A stretch of DNA of 64,000 nt from Annona cherimola (GCA_030490835.1 CM059977.1:8398765-8462764), one strand, 5' to 3'. Shown: positions 12,524 through 23,942, numbered from the stretch's first letter. Numbers and translations are program-made. The notes: generated by a model not told the origin, from the sequence alone.

Positions 12524-13004
12524 GCATTTAGCCTCGGAGATTTTTATATTTTTTTGCAATTTCAAAGTGGTAAAGACCGGTTTCATAATTCATAATTGAT
12601 CAAACCAGCCTAAAAGGATCATTGCCCTTCTAATATTGCATATGGTGTATAATATTACTGGACCATGATTGTGTTGGCCGGGCTAACATGTTCTTCTTCT
12701 GTGTGCACTATGCACTAGCTCATTTGTATGTTTATATATTTTGTTTTTCATAAAATTTTATATTTAAATATATATTTTCATTTTTTATTTAAAAAATTAA
12801 CAACTTTTAAGATAAAATTACTTAAATACACCTTAAAATGGCTAATGTTTTAAATAAAAAAAATGCACACATAAAAATTTGAGTTAGATAAACTTCACAT
12901 ATATTTTCGTAAAAAAAAAGAAAGAAAAACATACCTATGTGCATGGGCTCTTGTTAGCAGAGTTAACAAAATCAAAGTCATATATCATATTAAATTATAC
13001 GGAT

Positions 13005-13405
13005 TTCAAGAATTAAATTTATTAAAAATATATTTTAAATTAATATTAGTTACATGAATATTATATTATCCTGATTTTTATATGATAATTATAAATATAT
13101 TCACTACTTTTACCCCTAATTATAATCATACTCACTGGGTTTGAAAACTACTTTCTATAAATATTAATTTATTACCACATCAATTGATATGTCTTCTCCT
13201 TATGAACTTTAGAAGAAACAAAAGTAAGCTTTAAAGGTTATTTTTCTCATTTTCACTTATGATTGACATTTTTGTAATAGATTAGGTATATTTATAATTG
13301 ATAGCATACTTAGTGAATATGTACGAAAGTTTTTAAATTTAGTAAGTATATTTGAAAGCGGAGATCAGAGTAGTAAACATATTTGAAATTAATTCTTTTG
13401 TATAT
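13005..13405. mobile_element. Degenerate long-TIR element (family D-like)
   Basis: The left half carries AATCATACTCACTGGGTTTGAAAAC and the right half its diverged reverse complement around TTTTTAAATTTAGTAAGTATATTTG. It resembles the better preserved element at 45416-45890. Confidence 0.4.
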
Positions 13406-13679
13406 AAGTTTATTTTATTGTGTTGGATGTCATCATGTATTTTATTTGAAACTTTAGTAATTAATATTATAAAAAGTAACACATACATATTTAACATTTT
13501 AGTTCTCATTTATATATGCTAATTATAACTAATTATATGCTCATCCAAGTACATTTAATTTTATAAAAATATAAAAAGCATGACAAATAAACGTATTGGT
13601 TCTTTACAAATATAGCACATTGAAGAAGCTGGCAGGTTTAAAGAAGGGAGAGAAAGTGGGTACATATCATCATATATTT

Positions 13680-13990
13680 TTATATGCACCGGGTTGCGCT
13701 TAGCTTCAATGCACCCGAATATATTTAACTTATTTTTTAATTTTTTGTGAAATTTTTTCATAAAATTATTAATATAACTGTAGTTAAAATGTGTCAATCT
13801 TTACTATTTTTGGAAATTTTTAAATATTTTTTAAAATATTAAAAATCAGTAGCATTTTATATAAAATTCTTTAAAAATAATAAAAATTGATACATAGGTT
13901 AAATATATTTAGATTAATAGTTATATAAAAAAATTTAAAAATTAAAAAAATAGATATTTGCACTCGGTCTGCCGAAGCTTAGTACACTCA
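13680..13990. mobile_element. AT-rich foldback element, family A copy 3
   Basis: Tips TGCACCGGGTTGCGCTTAGC and CGGTCTGCCGAAGCTTAGTA, with TGCACCCGA and TTGCACTCGG, flank an inverted AT-rich core that ends in TTTAGATTAATAGTTATATA. It lies about 500 bp upstream of the U-box gene. Confidence 0.5.
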
Positions 13991-14473
13991 CTTGATCGGG
14001 ACTCGGATATCTCTGGTCACCTGTGAATAACAGGCATCAGTTGCCGTAGGCGTGGGGTCGGAGCCAGTTTTTGAAACATTCGTTCCGGCACCGTTAGCTG
14101 CCCGTCTCGAATCGTGGACGGTAGCCTCTTGGAAGGGTGCGAATGGCGATCGATAGAATAATAACAGAGAATGTCCCACGGCCCGTCGAAAACGAAGTTG
14201 ATCTAAAGTGCCAGTGGGGACAAAAGAAAGAGGGCGGAGGGCCCCGTCCGTCCCTCCCAGTTTTGGACTTCGGAAGCAGTAACCGTCTATGGTGAATGGT
14301 GGTGAACTTACCAGCTGCACAAGCCCTTCAATCCTTCCACGTGGCAATATCTCCTAAGTCCTTACCTGCAGTTAGAATAACGCCAACACGCTAGCATCCA
14401 CGTCGATAGATTTCTTTTCCAAATCCACCCATCCAAATTCCACGGAGGAAGAAAGGACTTAAGTAGGCAAACG

Positions 14474-14517
14474 TGAGAGAGAGAGAGAGAGAGAGAGAGA
14501 TTTGCATGGATGGATGA
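14474..14517 (+). promoter_or_regulatory. (GA)n leader and overlapping upstream ATGs before the U-box start
   Basis: A GA repeat at about 14474-14500 is followed by ATGs at 14506, 14510 and 14514 before the main ATG at 14518. The 14506 ATG opens a three-codon frame (Met-Asp-Gly-stop) whose TGA at 14515-14517 directly abuts the main ATG. The 14510 ATG opens an 89-codon overlapping frame. This arrangement may limit or couple initiation at the main start; that is inference, and the transcription start is unknown. Confidence 0.5.
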
Positions 14518-16584
14518 ATGGGAACAAGGGGAGGAGCTGCTGCTGCTGCTGCTGCTGCTTCTTCCGTGGTGGTGTCTGGCTTTCTTCCTTCGGATGCGCT
14601 TGTCAGGGCCCTCGTCCACGCCTCCAATGAAATTGCATCCATGGATCACAAGCTCCCACTCAAACTCCGAGGCGGCCCGGCTTCCAAAATCATACGCCGG
14701 ATCAAGCTTCTCTCCTCCCTCTTCGAAGAGCTTCGAGAGAACAGCGCGCCCATCTCGCCGTCGATGGTTCTTCCCCTGACCGAGTTCCTCTCCGCCATCG
14801 GACGCGTGCGACTCCTCATACAGGACTTAAGCTCCCGAAGCGCGCTGTGGAGCCTCCTGCAGTTGGAACTGGTCGCGCAGCCCTTTCAGGCGATCGAGAA
14901 GGACGTGGGGCGGGCGCTTGAAATTCTGCCGCTGGGCCTGCTTCATCTCACCGACGACGTTATCGAACAGGTTGGGCTTCTCCGCAAGCAGCTCGCGCGG
15001 CCTGATCATGCTTCGGTCGTTGATGCTCGGGAACTTCAGAGGAGGGCAGATCTGCTCCAGCTGATGAACACCCATCAAAGCAAAAGAAGCAATGGGGAAG
15101 ACGTGGGTACTGAAGATCGTCAGAAGCTGAAAGAGATTGTATGGAGGGTTGGTGTCCGAAGTCTGTCGGATTGCGAAGAAGAAATCCGGGTTTTGGAAGC
15201 AGAGATCTACAGGGAGGCGGGAACGGGAGGTGTCGCTGCTGCCTCCAGCATCAGCAATCTAATTTCTATCCTTATGGGCGCCAAGTCTATTCTCTTTGCA
15301 GGAGACGGGGAGAGTCAGATCGCTGAATCCACCCGCCAAAGAAAGGCCCACAGAGAGTCTCCGGCATCTCATCCATCAGTATTATTCAACGCCCCAAACG
15401 AATTCCTATGCCCAATCTCGATGGAGTTGATGAGGGATCCCGTCATTGTGGCGTCTGGCCACACCTACGATCGGAGCTCGATCTCGCAGTGGATCGACTC
15501 CGGCCGCCACACATGCCCCAAAAGCGGGCAGAAGCTCATCCACATGGCTCTCCTACCCAACTTCGCGCTCAAGAGCTTGATAGATCAATGGTGCAAGGAC
15601 AATAACGTCCCGCTCACTGACCCATCTTCAGCGTCCTGGTTGTGGGACTCCGGCAATGGCAGCTGCAGAGAAGCTGTCGATCACATCTCCATCGCAAAAT
15701 CCGCCGTCGAAGCGGTTAAGATGATGGCTGATTTCCTGGTGGGGAAGCTGGCAATGGGATCGCCCGAAATCCAACGACAAGCATCTTATGAGCTGCGGCT
15801 GCTGGCAAAATCCGGCATGGACAACCGCCGGCTGATCGCGGATGCCGGCGCAATCCCTTTCCTGGTGGCGTTACTGGGTGCCAGCGATCCCAGGACTCAA
15901 GAGAACGCAGTGACTGCCTTGTTCAATCTCTCCATCTTCGACAACAACAAACTGCTGATAATGGAAGCGGGAGCAATCGACGGCATTTTGGAGGTGTTGA
16001 AGAGAGGGGCGTCGATGGAGGCAAGAGAGAACGCTTCGGCTGCCATCTTCAGCTTGTCGATGTTAGATGAGTGCAAGCAGATGATTGGGGCTCGCCCAAA
16101 TGCTATTCCGGCGTTGGTGAGGCTGCTTGAGGAGGGAACCACCGTGGGGAAGAGAGACGCTGCCATGGCCTTGCTCAGCCTTGCTGTTTATCAGGGCAAT
16201 AAAGCCGCAGCTGTGGCTGCCGGCGCAGTCCCTGCGCTCATCGGCCTTCTGATGGATGAGAGAGCTAGGATCACAGATGATGCGTTGGCGCTGCTGGGCC
16301 TGCTAGCTGGTTGTGGTGAGGGGTTGAAGGAGATGAGGGAGAATAGAAGGCGGCTTGTGGGCATTCTTGTCGATTTGATGAGGTTTGGTTCTCCAAAAGG
16401 GAAGGAGACTGCGGTTGTGCTGCTGTTGAGAATGTGTAGGAATAATATTGATGGAGAAGGGAGCATTAGATGCTTGCAACAAAACCCGTACAGCATTGCT
16501 TCTCTTGGGAGTTTGGTTTCTGAGGGTGTAAAAGCTGGTAGGAAGGCAGATACCCTTCTAAGATTACTCAACCGCCACTGCTAG
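14518..16584 (+). CDS. Plant U-box/ARM-repeat E3 ubiquitin ligase (PUB16/17-type), intronless
   Basis: 688 residues in one exon. U-box proteins bind E2 enzymes and ubiquitinate targets; this subgroup acts in the cytosol/nucleus, often in defence and cell-death control. Residues about 20-230 form a helical N-terminal region typical of UND-type PUBs. The U-box lies at about 294-366, with NEFLCPISMELMRDPVIV, GHTYDRSSISQW and CPKSGQKL visible. Residues about 410-640 hold armadillo repeats (AGAIPFLVALLG, ENAVTALFNLSI, GAIDGILEVLKRGA, ENASAAIFSLSM). The domain order, length and lack of introns match the PUB16/PUB17 group. An Ala run follows the start (GCT/GCTGCT codons). Start chosen at 14518 because it is the first ATG in this frame after an in-frame TGA immediately upstream. 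The exon is GC-rich compared with its flanks. Confidence 0.9.
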   Translation: MGTRGGAAAAAAAASSVVVSGFLPSDALVRALVHASNEIASMDHKLPLKLRGGPASKIIRRIKLLSSLFEELRENSAPISPSMVLPLTEFLSAIGRVRLLIQDLSSRSALWSLLQLELVAQPFQAIEKDVGRALEILPLGLLHLTDDVIEQVGLLRKQLARPDHASVVDARELQRRADLLQLMNTHQSKRSNGEDVGTEDRQKLKEIVWRVGVRSLSDCEEEIRVLEAEIYREAGTGGVAAASSISNLISILMGAKSILFAGDGESQIAESTRQRKAHRESPASHPSVLFNAPNEFLCPISMELMRDPVIVASGHTYDRSSISQWIDSGRHTCPKSGQKLIHMALLPNFALKSLIDQWCKDNNVPLTDPSSASWLWDSGNGSCREAVDHISIAKSAVEAVKMMADFLVGKLAMGSPEIQRQASYELRLLAKSGMDNRRLIADAGAIPFLVALLGASDPRTQENAVTALFNLSIFDNNKLLIMEAGAIDGILEVLKRGASMEARENASAAIFSLSMLDECKQMIGARPNAIPALVRLLEEGTTVGKRDAAMALLSLAVYQGNKAAAVAAGAVPALIGLLMDERARITDDALALLGLLAGCGEGLKEMRENRRRLVGILVDLMRFGSPKGKETAVVLLLRMCRNNIDGEGSIRCLQQNPYSIASLGSLVSEGVKAGRKADTLLRLLNRHC

Positions 16585-17136
16585 CAACAAAACCAGGAAC
16601 ATGCATGGATGCACAAAAGCATACTTACGATTCATCGTGATTTTGTTCTTTTTGTTGATGATGTAATTATTAACGCTTTTGATTTCTTGTAGATCTATAT
16701 ACAAATTCAATGTCTTGACTGGATGCTCATAAAATCAACTGTCTAGCAGTTGCGCCATCGGCCTTATGGCTGCGTGGCAAGCAGGGGGAGCTGAAATTCA
16801 GCCCACCCTGGTTTAATCTTTCTCCCTTGCACGAGAAACTTTTATAATTTTCTCTCTCTCTCTCTCTCTCTCTAAGATTTTATAATTTAGTTCTCTGCAG
16901 TGATAGGATTTTATAATTTAGTCCTCCGCAGTGAAGAGTTTTTAGAAATTTCCCTAGGTACAGTGGTGTAGTAAAATTTTGTTCGTAGTGTGAATGTAAT
17001 AAATGTCCCACGTTGTAATATGAAGATGTATAGGCCAATCAATGGTTGTCACATCTTAATTTTATATATGTTTTATTTGTATGTGTGACAGCTAGGCCGA
17101 TCAATGGAAGCAAAGACTGAAAAAGCAAAACCCTCC
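16585..17136. repeat. 3' flank of the U-box gene with short repeats
   Basis: Contains a (TC)n tract at about 16849-16873, a short tandem repeat built on GATTTTATAATTTAGT at about 16876-16945, and two copies of TAGGCC(A/G)ATCAATGG. No gene seen. Confidence 0.5.
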
Positions 17137-17396
17137 GGGGACGTTTGGGAATTAATGAATGTGAGGTAGGATAGTATGATATAGAAAATAAGTTGTCTAA
17201 TAATTGATTTTACAATTAAAAATATTATTTTTTAAGCTTTATTCTTGTATTTTAATCATTTTTTCTTCCGGCTACATCGTTTATTCTAATTTTATCTTTA
17301 TTTTTTATATTAATTACACGATTCTTAAAATATTTTCTTTCTCGCCTTTACCCAATCCTACAGTTTCACCAATTTTGCAATTCCCAAACGGCCCCT
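17137..17396. mobile_element. MITE with GGGG(A/C)CGTTTGGGAATT ends
   Basis: Left end GGGGACGTTTGGGAATTAA and right end GCAATTCCCAAACGGCCCC are inverted repeats around about 260 bp of AT-rich DNA. Form and ends fit a Tourist-like MITE. No ORF of interest. Confidence 0.6.
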
Positions 17397-17595
17397 AGTT
17401 CCCTTGTTGAAGAAAGAATATCTTTTGCATTGCACACGTCTTAGGTTATTCGAAGCGATTTTGTTGTCTTGGTGATCATAAGGTCTCCTCAGTCCTAACT
17501 CGAACTGCCAGCGAATTCAGCAGGCTAATTAAACAATGTTAAACAAACAAGAAATCTATTTTTCAATTACAATGCCCATTTGAGTTGCACAACAA

Positions 17596-17671
17596 CACCC
17601 TAGATCAACTTATTATTGACTATTTCTATCCCTCACCCTAGATCAACTTATTATTGACTATGTCTATCCCT
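17596..17671. repeat. Tandem repeat, 38-bp unit, two copies
   Basis: Unit CACCCTAGATCAACTTATTA followed by TTGACTAT(T/G)TCTATCCCT occurs twice head to tail with one clear substitution. A long A-run follows. Confidence 0.8.
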
Positions 17672-17759
17672 GCTCGCCCCCTCCTGTCCGAAAAAAAAAA
17701 AAAAAAAAAAAAAAAACATATTGACTAATTGCCTGGCACCAGACTCTAGAGACTTCGTG

Positions 17760-18330
17760 CACGCTATATATAGAACGGTGGATTCAGTGAGCTACAAGCA
17801 GGCCTAAGTGAGAAAAATCTGGGAGAGCTTGGTTGTGGTTCGCCCTAGGCCCTGGGACGTGCCCATCTGACAGGCCTAAATGATTCGAATCTGGACAGGG
17901 CCTTCCACCACCCATTAGGTCCAATCTGACGCAATGGTTGTGGTTCGCCCTAGGCCCTGGGAGGATGTCGGCCACATGTACAGTGGTGCTAGACCAACTC
18001 AGACACCCTATCGACTTGGTCAGACACCAATAGCCCATTTGCAAAGGAATCTCTGGAAGTTGCAAAGCTAGAAATCGATATTATCCAAGAGAAAGATATC
18101 TAATTTTCAATCATCCCTTCCCTAGCTCTCTTTCCATATATAAATATATATTTCCCGCTGGCCATTATTCAATTCCTAAGGGACTAACCAACCCAACTGT
18201 GACTCTGGCCTCTGAGAGTTTATTCCCCTTTGTGTCCCGTGTTTCTTGGTGCGTTTCACTTGTCATAATAATCACAAACGTTGTGTGTTTGTAAATCTTT
18301 TTCTGCAATGAACTGGTAAGTATATTCTTT
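17760..18330. repeat. Possible solo-LTR-like region with an internal duplicated 27-bp motif
   Basis: GGTTGTGGTTCGCCCTAGGC plus CCTGGGA occurs at 17831-17857 and again at 17936-17962, each near CAGGCCTAA(G/A)TGA. A TATATAAATATATA promoter-like run near 18140 is followed by a pyrimidine-rich stretch. This resembles a retrotransposon LTR, but I could not define TG...CA ends or target duplications. Confidence 0.3.
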
Positions 18331-18866
18331 AAAATTTAAAAATGTAATTATATCAACAATTACCAGTAGAAGGTGCAGGCAACTGTCCCTTCAATAATCA
18401 TTTCCTTTCCAGATGTTCGGCCGTGTCTCTTCACCACGTGCGATTGACAATCCAGATTCCACTACCTCTTCTCCACTGTCAAGGATGGCATATTCCGGCC
18501 GTTGTCATCCATCAAAGTCCTAGACGGGAACCGCAAATAAATAAATAAATGATGGCCGAACACTCAATTTTCGCCCCACACAACAGATCGAAGACTCTAT
18601 CGGCATTCGGCAACATTATCGCTTCTGGTAACCATTGTAATCGCTTCTGATAACGATTGAAAAACACTGATCGAGAAAACTGAAATGTGGCAATTCTTCC
18701 CAGCCCTCCACCCGCCACCTGCCGCATTTACACCCAAATACATGAGTCTCCAGCGCTTTTGCCTTTTGGACGGCTAGACCCAGCTTTCCTTCTGACTTGA
18801 GGAAACTGACGTGCAAACTGACTCAGCGTCGCTGGCTTCAAGAGTTCCTCTTGGTTGTGCTGGCAG

Positions 18867-19583
18867 ATGGGGTGCAACTGCTTATCAAACTTGAGTTCAT
18901 CACTGACTTTAATTCTCACTTTATTTGTAAAATATCAATTCTAATTTTAATTCTAATTCTAACCATAATTTTATTTGTAAAACTTAAACCCTAACTCTAT
19001 TTTTGAAAATCGAGTTTGGATTGAGTTTTGAGTTGAAATTTATGTTGATGAATTTACATTTTATTTAAAAATAATAGGTTTAGAATTTCATATGAATAAA
19101 TAATAATAACAAATCATGTAAGTAAATATAATAATATATAATCAAACTACATATTTTTTAAAAAATAGTAATATAAAGAATATTTTTAGAAAAAATTTAA
19201 CATCAAAACTAAGATAAAAGAAAAAATAATAATAAGTGTAAAAGTAAATGATAGAAATAAAAGATAAATATAAATAAAATAATATAATTTATTTACAATA
19301 AAATTATAATATGTCAAATATCTATTCAAATATAGATATAATAACATAAAATATGTAAAATATAAAGAAATATTGTTTAAATAGTATATATATAATATAA
19401 TTTATAATAAATATAAATTAGAAAATCGGGATCAGGTTCTTTGGGTTCACTTGAACCCTAACTCTATCATATTTACAAATTGGGTTCCTTGGGTTCGAGT
19501 TATAAAAAATAAATTGCAACACTGTCCAAAATTGGGTTTGGCGGGCCGGGTTCGGGCTCAACCAGGCCTAAGTTGCACCCCTA
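18867..19583. mobile_element. Non-autonomous hAT-like element
   Basis: Left end ATGGGGTGCAACT and right end AAGTTGCACCCCTA are inverted tips of the same class as those at 11784 and 49847. The interior is very AT-rich with GGGTTC-containing subterminal regions. The flanks show only a partial match (CTGGCA / CTGGGCCA), so the target duplication is uncertain. Confidence 0.5.
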
Positions 19584-19749
19584 CTGGGCCACTAGCAGAT
19601 GCAGATGAGCGTGGTCCGATTTCTGACATTGATATGAACCGAGGAGCGGCTGGGCCGCGTTATGCCTTCTGTCCCAGGGGTCAGTTTAGGCCTAGTAAGA
19701 AATGGAGCATGGGGAGCATTCAAGGTGGGACGCTTGATCCGCTGTGGCC

Positions 19750-20045
19750 AGACGTCCGGCCCAAAACCATATATATTTTAATTTTTTTATAAACATATTA
19801 AGTGTATTTAATTTATAAATCAAATTTTACCATTTTTAAATGTGTTTATATATATTATTTAGATTTTTAAACATAGTGGCATTATTATAATTTTTAGGTT
19901 GAAAATTATAATAATGCGACTATGTTTAAAAATTAAAAAATATATATAAATATATTCAAAAATGGTAGAACTTGATTTATAGATTAATATATATTAAAGT
20001 AAAATGCTTATAAAAAATAAAAAAATATGATTTTAGGCCCGACAC
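19750..20045. mobile_element. AT-rich foldback element, family A type, CGGCCC/GGCCCG tips
   Basis: Arms (TTTATAAATCAAATTTTACC, then TTTTTAAACATAGTGGCATTAT) read back as the reverse complement within about 15 bp of the centre. The outer tips GTCCGGCCCAAAACCATA and TTTTAGGCCCGACACAATTG differ from the TGCACCCGGGTGCA tips of other copies. Confidence 0.6.
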
Positions 20046-20408
20046 AATTGGGCAACTGCGTCCAGTCGCAGCAGTCAGGCATTTTAAAAGTGTTGTTGAT
20101 ATTTAATAAATTTTTAAATGAAAATATTTTTGGTGTAAATTTTTTTAAAAAAATATGAGAAATAATGTGAAATAACCTGTGTAGTGATGATCTGTAAAAA
20201 AATAAAATTAAAATAGATAAAATAATCGCATAAGTAAGTTTATAAAAATACTGAACACACTTATATAATATATTCGTATTAATTGTAACGACACTTGTAT
20301 ATCACGAATTACAATCAAAAGTTAGTTTTTGAAGGGTCTAATTATGAATTAAACATTTTATAACAATCAAATTAATTTTATTGACTAAGTAAATTTGTTT
20401 AAAATAAA

Positions 20409-20685
20409 GGAGGTGTTTGTTTATACTAAAAATATTTGAAACTATAACTTTTCATCTTCTACAAATAACCTGTTTTTAATTAGTTTTTTTTTTACTTCTT
20501 CTATACAACTAATCTACTTTCTAATCAGTTCTACACAACTACCCATACATCTAACCTATATATTTTAATTTTATTTAATTTACTCATCATCATTATCCCT
20601 ATCATATCACATCATTTTCTACATTTCAAAAATTTTTACGCTAAAAATTTTTCATCAAAAGATTTATCACTTCCCAAACATACCT
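20409..20685. mobile_element. Tourist-like MITE, family B
   Basis: Begins GGAGGTGTTTG and ends CAAACATACCT. It contains the family core (TTCTACACAACTACCCATACAT, TCATCATTATCCCTATCAT) in the orientation opposite to the 26303 copy. Confidence 0.6.
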
Positions 20686-20896
20686 AAAATTTTTTAGTTG
20701 TTGCTCATGAATTATTTGCAACTAAGTGTTTCTTTAGTAATTGAATATTAGCTTTCAAAGAAATTTTTTATTTCCAAAAATAAAAATTTGGCAGCGATTC
20801 ACCTAATTTTTATTGTCAATGGATGAGATGATCGTGTTGAATCCTAAATATTAGAAATCAATTTGAAAAATTTTAACAATACTCGATAGTTCTATC

Positions 20897-21030
20897 ATAC
20901 GACCAATTAACAAATTTTCGAATGCATGAATATCCATCATTGTCCCTCATACGACCAAGTAACCAATTTTCGTGATGCAAGCATATCCATCAGTGCAATT
21001 TTCGTATGCATGCATATCCATGAGAGCCCA
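20897..21030. repeat. Diverged tandem repeats
   Basis: Three imperfect units share ACCAA, AATTTTCG, ATGCA and ATATCCATCA in the same order. They lie just upstream of the GAUT-carrying element. Confidence 0.55.
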
Positions 21031-21283
21031 TTGGATGGACAGCGCCATGAAAATGGCAATCGTGGAACTCAAAATTCTAGGACTTTGTTTCAAGTCCGAA
21101 CCTATCCTAATCTCAAATATCATTTCTTCCTTGCTAGCCAGCCGCCAATCAAGATCGGACCAGACAAGTAGGTTTCTGCCGGTTCTCTTTTACAATTCTG
21201 ACACGCAGATTCCTTGTCGTCATTTAATGAACTGAAAGCAACCTGTTCCAATTCTCCGACTTGGAAAGTATCCACGAAGATGC

Positions 21284-23168
21284 GTGTTTTTTGTACCGTA
21301 AACTCTCTAACTTTGGCCGATTGCATTTTCAAATTTCGAAATTTGATCGTTTGCATTTTAAACCATGCGAACTTTCTCCTTTTGGATTTTGTACCTCGGG
21401 GTGTAACGACGTCGAAAAGCACCGTTAAGATGTGCAAAAATGTCCAAAATAACCTTGCTAAAAATCTAAAACGAAATGGGTTTTTTGCTCCGATCGCCAA
21501 ACGCCGATGTTTGAACGCGGAGATTTTCGCCAACGACAGATTCTTGCTAATCAAGTTACATCAGACCGTGTGAGAGAGAAGGCGAAAAATGGTGCACCCC
21601 TTGCTTCTATCAAGCATGCAAATCTCCGCATTTTGCATTTGCTTCGAAGTCCTTGCCTTCTCCACACTCTTCCTCCTCCCCGCGCGCTCCGGTGCCTGCC
21701 CTTCCGATAGCAGCAGTCCGATTTCCTCCCACTCCCACCGCTCTAACTTGGCCCTCAAATCTGACCCCTTGAAGGCTCATCTCGACCAAGTACTGAAGCA
21801 GGCTAACGATCACAAAATCCTCCTCGCATACACCTCCTACGCGCACAAGCTCAAGCTCGAGAATTCCAAGCACCTCCGTGTCCTCTCTAATCTTGCCCAC
21901 ACCTTCTCCGATCTTGTCTCGCACCCTTCCTCTGCCATATCCGCCGCCGCGAGCGGCATCGACGCCCTATCTGACGAGCTCTCCATTAACGAGCCGGCCC
22001 TCCGGTGCTTCGAGAAGGAGGTGAAGGAGCATATCAAGATCACCCTCCAGGTCGTCACCGACATCAAGGGGCTCCTTCGACAATCAGCTCCGCATCTGGA
22101 AGCTCAAAGGTTCAATCTTTGCCCTGAACAAGCTCCTCACCAAGGCCAAGAAGCAGAGCGCTTTCTCCAACCTAATCGCTATCAAATCCATCCCTAAATC
22201 CATCCACTGCCTCGCCATGCGCCTCATGCAGGAGCAGATTGCCCACCTAGAGAAGTACGCCGAGGACCCATCGTCGGCGCCGCCCCAGCTGGAGGACCCC
22301 AAGCTCTTTCGCTACGCCATTTTCTCCGACAATGTGATCGCTGCCTCTGTCGTCGTGAATTCGGCGATGCAGAATGCCAAGGAGCCCTGGAAGCACGTCT
22401 TTCACGTCGTCACCAACAAGATGAACCTCGGCGTGATGCAGGTGATGTTCAAGATGCGAGATTACAACGAGGTGCACATCGAGGGGAAGGCAGTTGAGGA
22501 GTACAAGTTCCTGAATTCCTCCTACGTGCCGGTGCTCTGTCAGCTGCGGTCGACGAAGCCGCAACAGTTCTACTTCAAGAAAAGGCTGGAGAACGCGACC
22601 AAGGACACAACGAACATGAAGTTCAGGAACCCCAAGTATCTGTCGATGCTAAATTATTTGAGGTTTTATCTGCCGGCAATGTATCCCAAGCTCCACAAGA
22701 TCCTTTTCTTGGATGATGACGTGGTTGTGCAGCGGGATCTGATGGTGCTGTGGAACATTGACATGGATGGGAAGGTGAATGGGGTCGTCAAGACATGTTT
22801 TGGATTCTTCCATCGATATGCGCAGTACATGAACTTCTCCCACCCTTTGAACAAGGAGAAGTTCAATCCCAAGGCTTGCAGGTGGGCAATCGAGATGAAT
22901 TTCTTCAATCTCGATGCATGGAGGAAGAAGAAGTGCACAAAGGAGTATCATTACTGGCAGAACTCGGCAAGAGCATTTTCATTTTAGATTTTTAGCAAGG
23001 TTATTTTGGACATTTTTGCACATCTTAACGGTACTTTTCGACGTCGTTACGCCCCGAGGTTCAAAATGCAAAAGGAGAAAGTTCGTATGGTTTAAAATGC
23101 AAACGGCCAAATTTCGGGGTTAGAAATGCAATTGGCCAAAGTTAGAGGCTTTACCATGCAAAAAACCC
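21284..23168. mobile_element. Pack-MULE: Mutator-like element carrying a GAUT gene fragment
   Basis: About 195-bp terminal inverted repeats: left arm 21284-21480, right arm 22972-23168. Shared motifs include CTCTAACTTTGGCC, TTTAAACCAT(A/G)CGAAC, TTTCTCCTTTTG, ACGACGTCGAAAAG and TTAAGATGTGCAAAAATGTC. Flanks CGAAGATGC (21275-21283) and GCAAGATGC (23169-23177) form a 9-bp target duplication with 7 matches, fitting the Mutator superfamily. No transposase is present; the cargo is the GC-rich GAUT fragment at 21589-22987. Total length 1885 bp. Confidence 0.8.
21589..22987 (+). pseudogene. Captured, truncated galacturonosyltransferase (GAUT8/9-like)
   Basis: GAUT proteins are Golgi GT8-family enzymes of pectin synthesis. 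Frame 1 (21589-22197) has an N-terminal hydrophobic anchor, then LKSDPLKAHLDQV, SYAHKLKLENSK and FEKEVKEHIKITLQV. A one-base shift near 22070 moves the match to frame 2 (SFDNQLRIWKLKGSIFALN, then LAMRLMQEQIAHLEKY, YAIFSDNVIAASVVVNSAM, EPWKHVFHVVTNKMNLG, ATKDTTNMKFRNPKYLSML, ILFLDDDVVVQ with the GT8 DDD motif, YAQYMNFSHPL, TKEYHYWQN). After WQN the frame enters the transposon terminal repeat and stops after SARAFSF. The C-terminal catalytic part with HFNGxxKPW is missing. No introns interrupt the match. The frameshift and truncation make a functional enzyme unlikely. Confidence 0.85.
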
Positions 23169-23177
23169 GCAAGATGC

Positions 23178-23942
23178 CAATATTATATGAATCCATCCGT
23201 TAAGTGACGGAGGATTTTCAGATGGATATTTCATATTTCTATGCACTGTAAATTAAGAATTCAAGACCAAAATTAAATTCACATGATCAAATCCAGGTAT
23301 TTGTACTTATAGTATTAATGGCGTTTGAAAGGGTATAACCACAATATTATCTTATGCTCGCTCTATGCCTTGTATTTGCTTCTTGGGCCATGTTTTTGAA
23401 TCTCATCCGTTAGTGATGGAGAAGTACATAAAATAAATTTCAATCATGGCCTATTCACGTATGGATTGGATTTTGAAAGAAATAGTTTGTGGGCGAAAAA
23501 GAACGAGTTTCACATGTTGAACCGGTTGTAAGAGAACAATCTCCTTTGTTAAATTGATGAAAGTTTCAGCTTCTAAGTGATAGCATACCAAAACTTTTAA
23601 TGATATAATTATATTTCAATGAATAGAAGTATGAAGTAACCAGCCCCTGAGAACATTAACATATCTGATATTCTGGATATGATCGATATGTTCGCTGCAA
23701 TTCTCGTTGCAGTGCAGTGTTAATTTCTTGCCAAGACGCAGATCGTATGAAGCATCAGAAGGTTCGGAACCATTAAGGAGGTGGGCCCCATCCCACCATG
23801 AAGATTCGATGATGTCTCCATTAATCTCTGTCTTTGGTCTATATCAACCTTGCTGGCTAGAATGTGATCTAGCAAGAGATTGGGATCAACCTGATTGTGT
23901 ATGGGAGGAGGTCCAAATCAAAGATGTGCATGGCCTACCTTT
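23178..23942. other. Spacer between two large TIR elements
   Basis: No gene supported. Two short motifs (ATCCGTTA(A)GTGA(C/T)GGA) near 23205 and 23405 are similar to one another. An open frame across 23707-24651 runs into the next element and shows no family features. Confidence 0.3.

Noticed and set aside
15897..16571. Minus-strand frames of 89 and 126 codons
   Set aside because: Antisense shadows of the GC-rich U-box coding exon.
21589..22987. Functional GAUT gene
   Set aside because: A frameshift, absence of the C-terminal catalytic part and fusion to a transposon end make this a captured fragment.
22914..23123. 69-codon frame at the end of the GAUT fragment
   Set aside because: It is the right terminal inverted repeat of the Pack-MULE read in another frame.
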